From positions 548,961 to 612,960 of the forward strand of contig NZ_WHOM01000065.1 of NCBI RefSeq assembly GCF_009739465.1: a DNA stretch of 64,000 nt, read 5' to 3'. A program made the translations under genes and the position numbers. How positions within the stretch are numbered: the stretch's first letter is position 1; the number at the start of each line of letters is the position of its first letter. Below the pieces are notes generated by a model. It was not told the DNA's origin. It did no database searches and saw only the letters and a program-made list of their open reading frames with translations. The stretch is from Streptomyces apocyni. Its GTDB lineage: Bacteria > Actinomycetota > Actinomycetes > Streptomycetales > Streptomycetaceae. Shown piece after piece: positions 17,245-26,345 of this stretch.

Positions 17245-19455
17245 GTGGCAGTCATCGCACGGTGGTGCGTACAGCACCGACTCGTCACCGTTCTTCTGTG
17301 GCTGCTCGCCCTGGGCGGCGTCAGCGCCGCCGCCCAGATCGCCGGGTCCGCGTACTCGAACGACTACAAGGTCCCCGGCACTGACTCGGGCCGCGCCACC
17401 GAACTGCTGAAGTCCGGCTTCCCCGACCTCGGTGGCGAAACCGGCACTATCGTCTGGCACACGGACCAGGGCACGGTGCGCGCCGTCGACGTCCAGCACA
17501 CGATGGCCGAGACGCTGGACAAGGTCGCGGAACTGCCCGGCGTCGCCTCCGTCACCAGCCCGTACCACGCGGCGGGCGAGGCGCAGATCAGCCAGGACCG
17601 GCACACCGCCTACGCCGCCATCGCCTTCGACAAGCCCGCCAACGAGCTCGACGAGGCCCAGGTGGCGACCGTCGTCAAGACCGCCAAGGCCGCCGAGGCC
17701 GATGGCCTGCAGGTGGAACTCGGCGGCACGGCCATAGGGGTCACCGAGGCGCCGGGCGGGCATATCGCGGAGGCCGTCGGAGTCGCCGTCGCCGCCGTTG
17801 TCCTCTTCCTCGCGTTCGGCTCGTTCGCCGCCAGTATGCTGCCGATCGCCACCGCGCTGGTCAGCGTCGGTACGGCGTACGCGGGCACCGTACTGCTCGG
17901 CCATCTGATGACGGTCGCCGACTTCGCCCCGATGCTCGGCATGCTCGTCGGCCTCGGCGTCGGTATCGACTACGCGCTGTTCATCGTGACCCGGCACCGA
18001 CGTGGCCTCAAACGCGGCCTTCCGGTGCGCGAGGCGGCCGAGAACGCGGTCGCCACCACCGGGCGCGCGGTCGTCTTCGCGGGCGCCACCGTGTGTATCG
18101 CGCTCCTGGGGATGCTGATCCTGCGGCTGAACTTCCTCAACGGCGTGGCGATCGCCGCCTCGCTCACCGTCCTCCTCACCGTCGCGGCGTCGGTGACGCT
18201 GCTGCCCGCCCTGCTCTCCTTCATCGGACCCCGGGCGCTGTCCCGGCGTGAGCGCCGACGGCTCGACGAGCACGGCCCGCAGCCCGAGCTTCCCACCGGC
18301 TTCGCCGCCCGCTGGTCGGCGTTCGTGGAGCGCCGCCCCAAGGCGCTGGGCGCGCTCGCGCTGCTGCTGATGGCCGCGCTCGCGCTGCCCACGCTCTCGC
18401 TCCGGCTCGGCACATCCGACCAGGGCAACAACCCCACGAGCGCCACCACCCGGCAGGCCTACGACCTGCTCGCCGAGGGCTTCGGCACCGGCGTGAACGG
18501 GCCGCTGACCGTCGTCGGCGAGGTTCACGGCCCGCAGGGCACGGTCGCTCTCGACCGGCTCGGTGACACGCTGCGGGACACGGATGGCGTCGCATCGGTC
18601 ACCCCGGTGACGTACGCCCCGAACGGCGAGATCGGCTTCCTGACCGTCGTCCCCGATTCGGCTCCGCAGTCGAAGGCCACCAGCGACCTGGTCAGCCAGT
18701 TGCGCGACGAGGTGCTGCCGGGGGCCGGAGCGTCGGTCGACACGTACGTCGGGGGGATCACCGCGAGCTACGACGACTTCGCCGAGGTCATCATCGGGAA
18801 GCTGCCTCTCTTCGTGGGGGTCGTGATCGGCCTCGGAAGCCTGCTCCTGCTGCTCGCGTTCCGGTCCATCGGCATCCCGCTCAAGGCCGCCGCGATGAAC
18901 GTCGCCGCGGTCGCCGCGTCGTTCGGCGTGGTGGTCGCGATCTTCCAGTGGGGCTGGGGGAGTGAGCTGCTCGGCCTCGGGCGGGCTGGGCCGATCGAGC
19001 CGTTCCTGCCGGTCATCATGGTGTCCGTACTCTTCGGGCTCTCGATGGACTACCAGGTCTTCCTGGTCAGCCGGATGTACGAGGAGTGGCTGGAGACCGG
19101 CGACAACCGGCGGGCGGTACGCGTCGGCCTCGCCGAGACCAGCCGGGTGATCAACTCGGCGGCCGTGATCATGATTTCGGTCTTCCTGGCGTTCGTGCTG
19201 AGCGGTGACCGGGTGATCGCCATGTTCGGCATCGCGCTGGCGGCGGCAGTCGCGCTGGACGCGTTCGTGCTGCGGACGTTGCTGGTGCCCGCGCTGATGC
19301 ACATGCTCGGCGGCGCGAACTGGTGGCTGCCGAAGTGGCTGGACCGGTGGCTGCCGAGGATCAGTATCGAGCCGCCCGACCTCCGTACGCCGGTGCTTCC
19401 CGGGCAGCGGGAGGGCGAGGAGCCGGAGCGGGTCGAGGTGGGCGCGTCCCGCTAG
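17245..19455 (+). CDS. MMPL/RND-family transporter
   Basis: A 736-residue inner-membrane protein with two repeats of one TM helix, a large extracellular loop and five TM helices. The first repeat carries GLGVGIDYALFIVTRHRRG and the second FGLSMDYQVFLVSRMYEEW, the proton-relay Asp-Tyr motifs of MmpL-type transporters. Such proteins export lipids, siderophores or drugs by proton motive force; the cargo is unknown. GTG 17245 follows GGGAGCAACTGC. No adjacent regulator is seen, and upstream sequence contains the gatB terminator, so it has its own promoter. Confidence 0.92.
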   Translation: MAVIARWCVQHRLVTVLLWLLALGGVSAAAQIAGSAYSNDYKVPGTDSGRATELLKSGFPDLGGETGTIVWHTDQGTVRAVDVQHTMAETLDKVAELPGVASVTSPYHAAGEAQISQDRHTAYAAIAFDKPANELDEAQVATVVKTAKAAEADGLQVELGGTAIGVTEAPGGHIAEAVGVAVAAVVLFLAFGSFAASMLPIATALVSVGTAYAGTVLLGHLMTVADFAPMLGMLVGLGVGIDYALFIVTRHRRGLKRGLPVREAAENAVATTGRAVVFAGATVCIALLGMLILRLNFLNGVAIAASLTVLLTVAASVTLLPALLSFIGPRALSRRERRRLDEHGPQPELPTGFAARWSAFVERRPKALGALALLLMAALALPTLSLRLGTSDQGNNPTSATTRQAYDLLAEGFGTGVNGPLTVVGEVHGPQGTVALDRLGDTLRDTDGVASVTPVTYAPNGEIGFLTVVPDSAPQSKATSDLVSQLRDEVLPGAGASVDTYVGGITASYDDFAEVIIGKLPLFVGVVIGLGSLLLLLAFRSIGIPLKAAAMNVAAVAASFGVVVAIFQWGWGSELLGLGRAGPIEPFLPVIMVSVLFGLSMDYQVFLVSRMYEEWLETGDNRRAVRVGLAETSRVINSAAVIMISVFLAFVLSGDRVIAMFGIALAAAVALDAFVLRTLLVPALMHMLGGANWWLPKWLDRWLPRISIEPPDLRTPVLPGQREGEEPERVEVGASR

Positions 19456-19476
19456 TGGCCTGGGGCGTTAAGGCCT

Positions 19477-19514
19477 CTCTCAGACGGGAGGCCTGGTGTG
19501 AAGGAAGCTCTCAG
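19477..19514. repeat. Direct repeat CTCTCAG at 31-bp spacing
   Basis: CTCTCAGACGGG (19477-19488) and CTCTCAGGCGGG (19508-19519) are spaced 31 bases apart, just upstream of the TAGCGT -10 of the next gene. It could be tandem binding sites for an activator or another gene-end duplication. The first copy is also flanked by AGGCCTC/GAGGCCT inverted arms (19471-19494). Confidence 0.4.
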
Positions 19515-19537
19515 GCGGGGCACCTAGCGTGCGCCGT

Positions 19538-20155
19538 ATGACGACTGCGACGAACCAGGACAAAGCCGCTAGCGCGGACGGGAACGCCACCGAGGCTGAG
19601 GCCGAGAACGAGCCCGGGCACGCTACTGACACCGACACCGACACCGACACCGACCACGCGAGCGAGGCGGAAGCCCCGCTCGACGACACCGCCGACAGCG
19701 ACAGCGACGACGCCGACGACGCCGACGACGCCGAGCTTTCAGCCGTGGTCGGCGACAAGCCCCGTACGGGAGTCGGCCAGGGCGCGGCCGCGATCGTCTC
19801 CGTAGGACTCGCGGTCGTGGCGATGACCGGCAGCTGGGTCGGCACGGTCGCCGCCGCCCGCTCCACGCTGATCGGCCAGTTGGAGACCCAGCAGAGCGCC
19901 AGCGTCGCCCAGCAGATCCAGGCCATGTACGGCGACTCCTGGCAGCTCACCGCCCTGATCGGCGGCGCCTTCGCGCTGGCCGCGCTGGTGGTGGGAGCCG
20001 TGGTGCTGGCCAGGCCCGCGTTCGGCACCTCCGGGCGAGTTCAGGCTCCTTGGGTCACGTCCGTCGCCTGGGCCGGGGTGGTACTCGGCGTGCTGGGATT
20101 GCTGCTGGCCATCGCCAAGTACGCGGGTCTGATCCTCGGCCTGCCATCCGCCTAA
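19538..20155 (+). CDS. Membrane protein with acidic repetitive N-terminal tail
   Basis: A 205-residue protein of unknown family. Residues 5-75 are a strongly acidic, disordered tail encoded partly by simple repeats (DTDTDTDTD, then DDADDADDAE). Three hydrophobic segments follow (about 87-108, 140-162, 176-197). ATG 19538 is chosen because TAGCGT ends 7 bases upstream, as in leaderless genes; GTG 19529 is in frame. The membrane part is typical of small actinobacterial integral proteins; no catalytic motif is visible. It is followed at once by a hairpin overlapping its stop codon. Confidence 0.8.
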   Translation: MTTATNQDKAASADGNATEAEAENEPGHATDTDTDTDTDHASEAEAPLDDTADSDSDDADDADDAELSAVVGDKPRTGVGQGAAAIVSVGLAVVAMTGSWVGTVAAARSTLIGQLETQQSASVAQQIQAMYGDSWQLTALIGGAFALAALVVGAVVLARPAFGTSGRVQAPWVTSVAWAGVVLGVLGLLLAIAKYAGLILGLPSA

Positions 20156-20178
20156 GGCGGATGGCGGTTTGGCGGCCG

Positions 20179-20235
20179 GGGCCTTAGGCCGCCCCAGGAC
20201 CGTCCTAGGACTCCTCCTAGGGCGGCCTAAGGCCC
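20179..20235 (+). terminator. Long stem with nested CCTAGG palindromes
   Basis: GGGCCTTAGGCCGCCC (20179-20194) is the exact reverse complement of GGGCGGCCTAAGGCCC (20220-20235). The 25-base loop holds further self-complementary sequence (AGGAC/GTCCT and two CCTAGG). A 7-bp stem ATCCGCC/GGCGGAT also spans the upstream stop codon. This is more elaborate than an ordinary terminator. Confidence 0.7.
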
Positions 20236-20342
20236 TGGTCCCGTCAGAGATGCGGCGATCTCCCGATGTGGCGGTACCCCCTGGGAGGCGAAAGTGGAGA
20301 CATCGCAGAGAGCGATACGACAACCCACCGGGGGAGACCAAG

Positions 20343-20510
20343 ATGTACACGTACGCGCTGCACCAGATCCGCCAGGCCGACCTGCGCCGCGAGGCCGACG
20401 CCCACCGCCTGGCCGCCCAGGCCCGCACCGGTCGCGACATCGCCGAGCAAGAACCCGAAGGGCAGGTGAGAGCGCGGTCCTGGCGGTCACGCTTCGCCCG
20501 CGCCGCGTGA
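20343..20510 (+). CDS. Small basic protein, 55 aa
   Basis: ATG 20343 follows GGGGGAG at 6 bases, a strong site. The product begins MYTYALHQIRQADLRREADA and ends in a basic segment (RARSWRSRFARAA). It is helical and rich in Arg and Ala, without a signal or membrane segment. I recall near-identical small proteins in many Streptomyces, so I judge it real; function is unknown. A perfect 13-bp terminator follows at 20606. It precedes the large LuxR regulator but the terminator argues against co-transcription. Confidence 0.75.
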   Translation: MYTYALHQIRQADLRREADAHRLAAQARTGRDIAEQEPEGQVRARSWRSRFARAA

Positions 20511-20605
20511 GCCGGGCCCAGGCGGGCCAGGACACGGCGACCCCCTGGCCCGCCATCCCACCGCCCGCCCGCTCACTGTCCGCCATCCCACCGTCCGCCA
20601 TCCCC

Positions 20606-20634
20606 GCGCCCGCAGGTCCACGACCTGCGGGCGC
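20606..20634 (+). terminator. Perfect 13-bp hairpin
   Basis: GCGCCCGCAGGTC (20606-20618) and GACCTGCGGGCGC (20622-20634) pair around a CAC loop. Three copies of CCGCCATCCC (20550, 20580, 20595) lie just before it. It separates the 55-aa gene from the LuxR-type gene. Confidence 0.8.
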
Positions 20635-20719
20635 GCGGGTTTCCGGCAGGCGCCCGAGGTGCTCGGGAGCGCCGAAAACGAGTGCCGCGCTGTCAGACCC
20701 CTGTGCGATGCTCAACGCT

Positions 20720-23700
20720 GTGGAAAACAGGTCCCTCAGCCCCGTGTTCGTCGGCCGCACAAGTGAGCTGGCCACCCTGAACGATGCGCTCGCCCGCGCC
20801 GCCGCGGGCGAGCCGCAGGCGTTGCTGGTGGGAGGTGAGGCCGGGGTCGGCAAGACCCGGCTCATCGAGGAGTTCTCCGCCGGGGCCTGCCGGGAGGACG
20901 CCGTCGTGGCGCTCGGCGGCTGCGTCGAAATAGGCGCCGAGGGGCTGCCGTTCGCTCCCTTCTCCACCGCGCTGCGTTCCCTGCTCAGACAGTTGCCCGA
21001 CGAACTGGCCGCCGCCGCCGACGGCCAGGAGGAGGAACTGGCCAGGCTGCTGCCCGAGATCGGCGAAGTGAGCCGGGGGCCGTACGCCAGGTCGGGCCCC
21101 AGTGACGAGGAGGGCACCGCCCGCCTCTTCGAGCTGACCGCCCGCCTCCTGGAGCGGATCGCCGCGCGGCGCACCGTCGTTCTTGTCATCGAGGACCTGC
21201 ACTGGGCCGACGCCTCGACCCGCCATCTACTCTCGTACCTGTTCCGCACCCTGCACCGTGGCCGTCTCGTCGTCATCGCCACCTACCGCGCGGACGACAT
21301 CCACCGCCGCCATCCGCTGCGCCCCCTGCTCGCGGAGCTGGACCGGCTGCGCACCGTCCGGCGGATCGAGCTGGCCCGCTTCACCCCGCTGGAAGTCCGC
21401 CGCCAGTTGGCCGGAATCCTGGCGGCCGAGCCGGACCAATCCCTGGTGGACCAGGTCTTCCAGCGCTCCGACGGCAACGCCTTCTTCGTGGAGGAACTGG
21501 CCGCCGCCCAGGACGAGGGCTGCACCACAGGCCTGCCCGACACTCTCCGCGACCTCCTTCTCGTCCGGGTCGAGGCACTGCCCGAGCACACCCAGCGCAT
21601 CGCCCGGCTCGTCGCCGAAGGCGGCTCCACGGTCGAGTACGCACTCCTGGCCGCCGTCGCGGGCCTCACCGAGGACACCCTGATCGAGGCCCTACGGTCG
21701 GCGGTTGGCGCCAACATCCTGCTGGCCAGCGACGACGGCGACGGCTACCGCTTCCGGCACTCCCTGGTCCGCGAGGCCGTCAGCGACGACCTGCTGCCCG
21801 GCGAGCGCTCCCGGCTCAACCGCCGCTACGCCGAGGCCCTGGAAGAGGACCCCTCGCTGGTCCGCGCCGATCAGCGTGCCCCGCGCCTGGCCAGCTACTG
21901 GTACCACGCCCACGACGCGGCCAAGGCCCTGCCCGCCGTGCTGCGCGCCTCCGTCGAGGCCAGGCGCCGCCACGCGCACTCCGAGCAACTACGGATGCTG
22001 GAGCGCGCGATGGAGCTGTGGGAGGACGTGCCGCAGGAGGTACGGGACGCCCTGCGCCCCGTGGACTACGCCGAGGCGTACCCGCCCTGCGGCTGCGACC
22101 CCGAGACCACCCCGCTCGGCTACCTGGACCTGATGGCCGAAGCGACCGTCGCGGGGCGGCTCTGCGGCGAGCGGGAGCGCGCCCTGAAGATCACCAAGCA
22201 GGCCCTGCGGCTGCTGGACGACGCGAGCGACCCGTTGCGGTCGGCGTGGTTCTGGGTGCAGCGTTCCTGGCTGTGCTCCGCCCTGGGCCGCAGCGACGGC
22301 TGGCAGGAGATCGCCGCCGCGCAGGAGTTGGTGCGTGGCCTGCCGCCGTCCGAAGTGCACGCCGAAGTGCTGTCCGTCGCCGCCGCCTGGGGCATGCTGC
22401 ATGAACCCGGAGCGGAGAGCCTGGAGGCGGCCGAGCGTGCCGTCGAGTACGCGCGCATGCTGGGTGCCGAGCGCATCGAACTGCACGCGCGGCTCACCTA
22501 CGGCGGCATCCTGGTGGACGCTGGCGACATCGACACCGGACTCGCCGAGATGTACGACGTCAAGAAGCGCGTGGTCGAGCAGGGCCTGGCCTCGCAGACC
22601 GGCCGCAGCTACATCAACCTCACATCCGAGCTGGAAGGCGTCGGGCGTTCGAGCGAAGCGGTCGAGATAGCCACCGAGGGCACCGAACGCTGCCGCGCGT
22701 ACCGAGGGCTGGACGCCAAGGCCTGGCTCCTGGCCAACAAGGCCGAGTCACTCCTGTCTCTCGGCCGGTTCCAGGAGTCCGCCAAGGCCGCGCTGTGGGC
22801 CCGTCGCAAGTCGACCAGCCGTCACCCACGGGGCACGGCGTCCCGGCTGCTCGCGAGCCTGGCGCTGGCCCGGGGAGACGTGGCCACGGCGGCAACGGAA
22901 CTCGAGGCGGCCCGCGAGCACTTCGGCAGCCATGACCCCGTACCGCAGGACGTCATTCCGCTGGCCCGCCTGGAGATGTCCATCGCCGCAGCCGGGGGCC
23001 GGTTTCAGGATGTCCGGGACGGCCTGGCCAAGGCAGCCCAGCACGGCCTTCCCGCAGGCGCGCGGCGCTATGTCTGGCCGCTGCTCCTGGTCGCCGCCCA
23101 GGCGGAGGCCGCCGCCCGTGGGCTGCCCGCGGCCGAGCCCGGCCGCGGCGAGGCCATCGCACGTATCCGGGCCGTCGCCAAGCCCGTGGCGACCCTGGTG
23201 CCCGTCTGGAAGGGATACGAGCGCTGGGTCCGCGCCGAACTCCTGCGCGCCGAGGGACGCGACACGGTCGCCGACTGGGACGAGACACTCGACACCTTCC
23301 AGCCCCTGGAGCGCCCCTACGACCTGGCCCAGGTACAGCACCGCCTCGCCGAAGCCCTGCTCTCGGCCGCCCCGGACGACGCCGCACGCCGCAGGGCCGC
23401 CGGGCTGCTCGGCCAGGCCCGCGAGGTGGCGGAGCGGCTCGGCGCCCGACCGCTCGCCGAGGACATCACCCAGCTCAGCCAGCGCGCCCGGCTCACCCTG
23501 TCCGGACCGGCGCCGTCGGTGCCCGCCCCCGCCCAGGCCCCCGACGACCCGGCCCAGTCGCTTGGCCTCACCAGCCGGGAGCGGGACGTGCTCAGCCTCG
23601 TCGCGGTCGGCCGCAGCAACCGCCAGATCGCCGAGGAACTCTTCATCTCCCCGAAGACGGCGAGCGTCCACGTCTCCAACATCCTCGCCAAGCTGGGCGT

Positions 23701-23779
23701 CTCCGGCCGAGGCGAGGCAGCGGCCCTGGCCCACCGCCTACGGCTGTTCCCCGCCGAGCCGCAGCGCGCAGGGGCCTGA
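20720..23779 (+). CDS. Large AAA-ATPase LuxR-family regulator (LAL type)
   Basis: A 1019-residue protein. The N-terminal ATPase has Walker A GGEAGVGKTRL and Walker B VVLVIEDLHWAD; a long TPR-like helical middle follows; the C-terminus is a LuxR helix-turn-helix (LTSRERDVLSLVAVGRSNRQIAEELF, then KTASVHVSNILAKLGV). LAL regulators bind ATP and an inducer and activate transcription. GTG 20720 (MENRSLSPVFVGR) is chosen because GATGCT ends 6 bases before it; ATG 20708 is in frame. Long frame upstream is noncoding and contains a terminator. Targets are unknown. The 3' end is convergent with the DUF6191 gene. Confidence 0.9.
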   Translation: MENRSLSPVFVGRTSELATLNDALARAAAGEPQALLVGGEAGVGKTRLIEEFSAGACREDAVVALGGCVEIGAEGLPFAPFSTALRSLLRQLPDELAAAADGQEEELARLLPEIGEVSRGPYARSGPSDEEGTARLFELTARLLERIAARRTVVLVIEDLHWADASTRHLLSYLFRTLHRGRLVVIATYRADDIHRRHPLRPLLAELDRLRTVRRIELARFTPLEVRRQLAGILAAEPDQSLVDQVFQRSDGNAFFVEELAAAQDEGCTTGLPDTLRDLLLVRVEALPEHTQRIARLVAEGGSTVEYALLAAVAGLTEDTLIEALRSAVGANILLASDDGDGYRFRHSLVREAVSDDLLPGERSRLNRRYAEALEEDPSLVRADQRAPRLASYWYHAHDAAKALPAVLRASVEARRRHAHSEQLRMLERAMELWEDVPQEVRDALRPVDYAEAYPPCGCDPETTPLGYLDLMAEATVAGRLCGERERALKITKQALRLLDDASDPLRSAWFWVQRSWLCSALGRSDGWQEIAAAQELVRGLPPSEVHAEVLSVAAAWGMLHEPGAESLEAAERAVEYARMLGAERIELHARLTYGGILVDAGDIDTGLAEMYDVKKRVVEQGLASQTGRSYINLTSELEGVGRSSEAVEIATEGTERCRAYRGLDAKAWLLANKAESLLSLGRFQESAKAALWARRKSTSRHPRGTASRLLASLALARGDVATAATELEAAREHFGSHDPVPQDVIPLARLEMSIAAAGGRFQDVRDGLAKAAQHGLPAGARRYVWPLLLVAAQAEAAARGLPAAEPGRGEAIARIRAVAKPVATLVPVWKGYERWVRAELLRAEGRDTVADWDETLDTFQPLERPYDLAQVQHRLAEALLSAAPDDAARRRAAGLLGQAREVAERLGARPLAEDITQLSQRARLTLSGPAPSVPAPAQAPDDPAQSLGLTSRERDVLSLVAVGRSNRQIAEELFISPKTASVHVSNILAKLGVSGRGEAAALAHRLRLFPAEPQRAGA

Positions 23780-23787
23780 TCTGTTTG

Positions 23788-23967
23788 TCAGCCGTCGTCC
23801 GCCTGCCGGGTCGGCAGGCGGACGGTGACCTTGCCCGAGGTGAGGTCTATCGGGCCGTTTCCCGGGTCGGCGTCGTTCAGGTCGACCCGGGTGAGTTCCA
23901 GGCGCTTGCGCTCCTCGTTGGTGTGCTTGCGTCCCGGAGAGAACAACTCCTCGAACATGTTGAACAT
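23788..23967 (-). CDS. Small DUF6191-type protein
   Basis: A 59-residue protein, MFNMFEELFSPGRKHTNEER, resembling the DUF6191 family of small Streptomyces proteins (from memory). ATG 23967 has GGGAGG 5 bases upstream; frame continues to 23982 but without a site. The C-terminus (GPIDLTSGKVTVRLPTR) is short and beta-like, and its codons form the terminator shared with the convergent LuxR-type gene. Function is unknown. It lies 24 bases downstream of the sorbosone dehydrogenase-like lipoprotein gene and is probably co-transcribed with it. Confidence 0.7.
   Translation of the reverse strand: MFNMFEELFSPGRKHTNEERKRLELTRVDLNDADPGNGPIDLTSGKVTVRLPTRQADDG
23794..23822. terminator. Bidirectional hairpin inside a gene end
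   Basis: CGTCCGCCTGCC (23794-23805) pairs with GGCAGGCGGACG (23811-23822). It lies 15 bases after the LuxR-type stop and within the last codons of the opposing small gene, so it can terminate both. Confidence 0.7.
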
Positions 23968-23991
23968 CGTGCCTCCCACCACCTATTCGAT

Positions 23992-25164
23992 CTATTCGAT
24001 CTCCACGAGCAGGATCCGGTCATCGCCTTCCTCGGGCGTTCCCCGCGAGTCCGTCTCATTCGTGACCACCCACAGCTTGCCGTCGCCCGCCGACACCACC
24101 GTCCGCAGCCGCCCGTACTCGTCCGCCAGGAACGCCTGCGGCTTGGCCACCGGCTCAGTTCCGTCGAGCGGGACGCGCCACAGCCGCTGCCCGCGCAGCC
24201 CCGCCATCCAGACCGACCCATCGGCCCAGGCGATGCCGCTCGGCGAGGCTTCGGACGGTTTCCACTGCACGACCGGATCGGTGAACTCGCCCCCGCCCCC
24301 ACCGTCGCCCGTCGCCCCGCCCTCCACCTCCGGCCAGCCGTAGTTCTCGCCCGCCTCGATCAGGTTCAGCTCGTCCCAGGTGTTCTGGCCGAACTCGGAC
24401 GCCCACAGTCGCTTGTCCTTGTCCCAGGCGAGGCCCTGCACATTGCGGTGACCGTACGAGTACACCACCGAGTCCGCCTCCGGATTCCCCTCGGCGGGCT
24501 GGCCGTCCGGGGTCATCCGCAGGATCTTGCCGCCCAGCGACTCCTTGTCCTGCGCCAGGTCCGGGTCGCCCGTCTCGCCGGTTCCGGCGTAGAGCATCTT
24601 GTCCGGGCCGAAGGCGATCCGCCCGCCGTTGTGGTTGATGCCCTTGGGGATGCCCCGCAGGACCGTGGAGGGCTCGCCGAGCTGCCTGCCGTCGGGCCGC
24701 TCCTCGTCGTACCGCATCCGGGCGATGCGGTTGTCCGACGCCGTGGTGAAGTACGCGTACACCATGCGGTCGGAGGCGAACGACGGGGAGAGAGCCAGGC
24801 CCATCAAGCCGCCCTCGCCGCCGGGGTCGACTCCGGACACCGAGCCGAGCTCGGTCTTCCTCCCGCTGTCCCCGTCGACCCGGGTGATCGTTCCCTCGTC
24901 CCGCGAGGAGACCAGCAGATCGCCGTCGGGCAGCGGAGCCAGCCCCCAGGGCGACTCAAGGTCCTCGGTGACGGTGTCCACGACCTTCGCCGACCCCGTG
25001 GCGGGCGGTGCCTGATCCGCGACGCCCGAGGGCGACGGGCCGCTCGGCGCCGCGCTGTCGTCCTTCCCTGGGAAGACCGGCCCGTCGTCACTGTCCGATG
25101 TGCAGCCCGCCGCGAGGAGCAGCGCGGTGGTGACTCCTACGGCAGCCACAGCAGTACGTCGCAC
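23992..25164 (-). CDS. Lipoprotein PQQ-type sugar (sorbosone) dehydrogenase
   Basis: A 390-residue exported protein with lipobox LLAAGC and a six-blade propeller of the glucose/sorbosone dehydrogenase family (GSDH). Family motifs include PWGLAPLPDGDLLVSSRDEG, GEGGLMGLALSPSF, HNGGRIAFGPDKMLY and WASEFGQNTWDELNLI. GTG 25164 is chosen because AAGGGA lies about 9 bases upstream and it places the basic residues VRR directly before the hydrophobic signal. Characterised relatives oxidise aldoses with PQQ, but many bacterial members have unknown substrates. No PQQ synthesis genes are in the window. Confidence 0.88.
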   Translation of the reverse strand: MRRTAVAAVGVTTALLLAAGCTSDSDDGPVFPGKDDSAAPSGPSPSGVADQAPPATGSAKVVDTVTEDLESPWGLAPLPDGDLLVSSRDEGTITRVDGDSGRKTELGSVSGVDPGGEGGLMGLALSPSFASDRMVYAYFTTASDNRIARMRYDEERPDGRQLGEPSTVLRGIPKGINHNGGRIAFGPDKMLYAGTGETGDPDLAQDKESLGGKILRMTPDGQPAEGNPEADSVVYSYGHRNVQGLAWDKDKRLWASEFGQNTWDELNLIEAGENYGWPEVEGGATGDGGGGGEFTDPVVQWKPSEASPSGIAWADGSVWMAGLRGQRLWRVPLDGTEPVAKPQAFLADEYGRLRTVVSAGDGKLWVVTNETDSRGTPEEGDDRILLVEIE

Positions 25165-25264
25165 GATTGCAGTCCCTTCGGCGGTGGCCGTTGACTCCTT
25201 CTCCTCTTCATACACCGCGGCCGCCCCAAAGGTTCCCGTTCACTCGCGCCGGAAGGGGACGAGG

Positions 25265-26263
25265 TCAGTCCCACGACCCCTGCGCCGCGGGCAGCTCCGC
25301 GATCTCCGTCAGATCCGCCGCGGTCAGCTCCAGCGACGCGGCCCGGGCGTTCTCCACCGCCCACCGCTCCCGCTTGGCCCCGGGTACCGGCACCACCTGC
25401 CGCCCCCGCGTCAACACCCAGGCCAGCGCCACCTGAGCCGGGGTCACCTCGGGTCCGTGCCGCTCGGCGACCCGCCGCAGCCCGGCCACCACCGGCTGGT
25501 TCGCGGCCATCATCTCGGACGTGAACCGCGGATGGCGGGCCCGTACGTCATCGGGCTCAAAGCCCTGACCAGGCGTCAGCGTCCCGGTCAGATAGCCGTT
25601 GCCCAGCGGCATCGCCGCCAGGAAGCCCACTCCGCGCGACCGGCACCATGGCAGCAGCGCGTCCAGCGCCTCCGGCGACCACACCGACAGCTCGGCCTCC
25701 ACCGCGCTCACCGGGAAGACCTGCTGGACGCGCTCCAGTTGCCGGATCGTTCCGTCATGGAGCGCCGCCCCGGCCCTGCGGCCCGCACGCGCCCCCACCG
25801 CACACAGCCCGAGCGCCCGCACCTTGCCCGCCGTGACCAGCTCCGCCATGGCGCCCCAGGTCTCCTCGACGGGCACCTCCGGGTCGGCCCGGTGCAGTTG
25901 GTACAGGTCGATCACGTCCGTCTGCAGGCGTCGCAGCGAGGCATCGCAGGCCCGCTTCACATACCCGGGGCGGCCGTTGGCCACGATGTGCTGCTCACCC
26001 ACGAGCAGCCCGCACTTGGTCGACACGAAGGCGTCCGCGCGGCGCTCCCGGAGCACCCGTCCCACCAGCAGCTCGTTGGTGAACGGGCCGTACATGTCCG
26101 CGGTGTCGAGCAGGCTCACGCCCGCGTCGAGCGCGCTGTGCACGGTACGCAGCGACTCCTCCCCACGCTGCCGCGATCCCGTGTACGCCCAGCTCATCGG
26201 CATACAGCCGAGCCCGATCGCGCCCACATCGAGCGCCCCCGCGCCGATCGTCCTGCGCTCCAC
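25265..26263 (-). CDS. Aldo/keto reductase
   Basis: A 332-residue NADPH-dependent AKR barrel. The catalytic tetrad is visible as Asp and Tyr in LLDTADMYGPF, Lys in VSTKCG and His in LYQLHRADP. The cofactor-binding C-terminal part (PVPGAKRERWAVENARAA) is present. GTG 26263 (MERRTIGAGALDVGAIGLGC) is preferred: GGGAGG precedes it and the family begins here; frame upstream reads through the divergent promoter region. It is divergent from the 2-hydroxyacid dehydrogenase gene. The substrate cannot be predicted. Confidence 0.9.
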   Translation of the reverse strand: MERRTIGAGALDVGAIGLGCMPMSWAYTGSRQRGEESLRTVHSALDAGVSLLDTADMYGPFTNELLVGRVLRERRADAFVSTKCGLLVGEQHIVANGRPGYVKRACDASLRRLQTDVIDLYQLHRADPEVPVEETWGAMAELVTAGKVRALGLCAVGARAGRRAGAALHDGTIRQLERVQQVFPVSAVEAELSVWSPEALDALLPWCRSRGVGFLAAMPLGNGYLTGTLTPGQGFEPDDVRARHPRFTSEMMAANQPVVAGLRRVAERHGPEVTPAQVALAWVLTRGRQVVPVPGAKRERWAVENARAASLELTAADLTEIAELPAAQGSWD

Positions 26264-26345
26264 CTGCCTGTGCCCTCCCACCTGCCAAACCCGAGGCCCC
26301 AAACTAACCTCTGGGCCCGGAGCAGCGTCGCATAGCCTCCTGACC

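Noticed and set aside
17155..19302. 715-codon open frame antisense to the MMPL gene
   Set aside because: It mirrors a real transporter gene; the product is Arg/Gly/His/Asp-rich with no domain. Such frames are a side effect of GC-rich third positions and recur opposite ligA, gatB, ilvB, serA and pruA.
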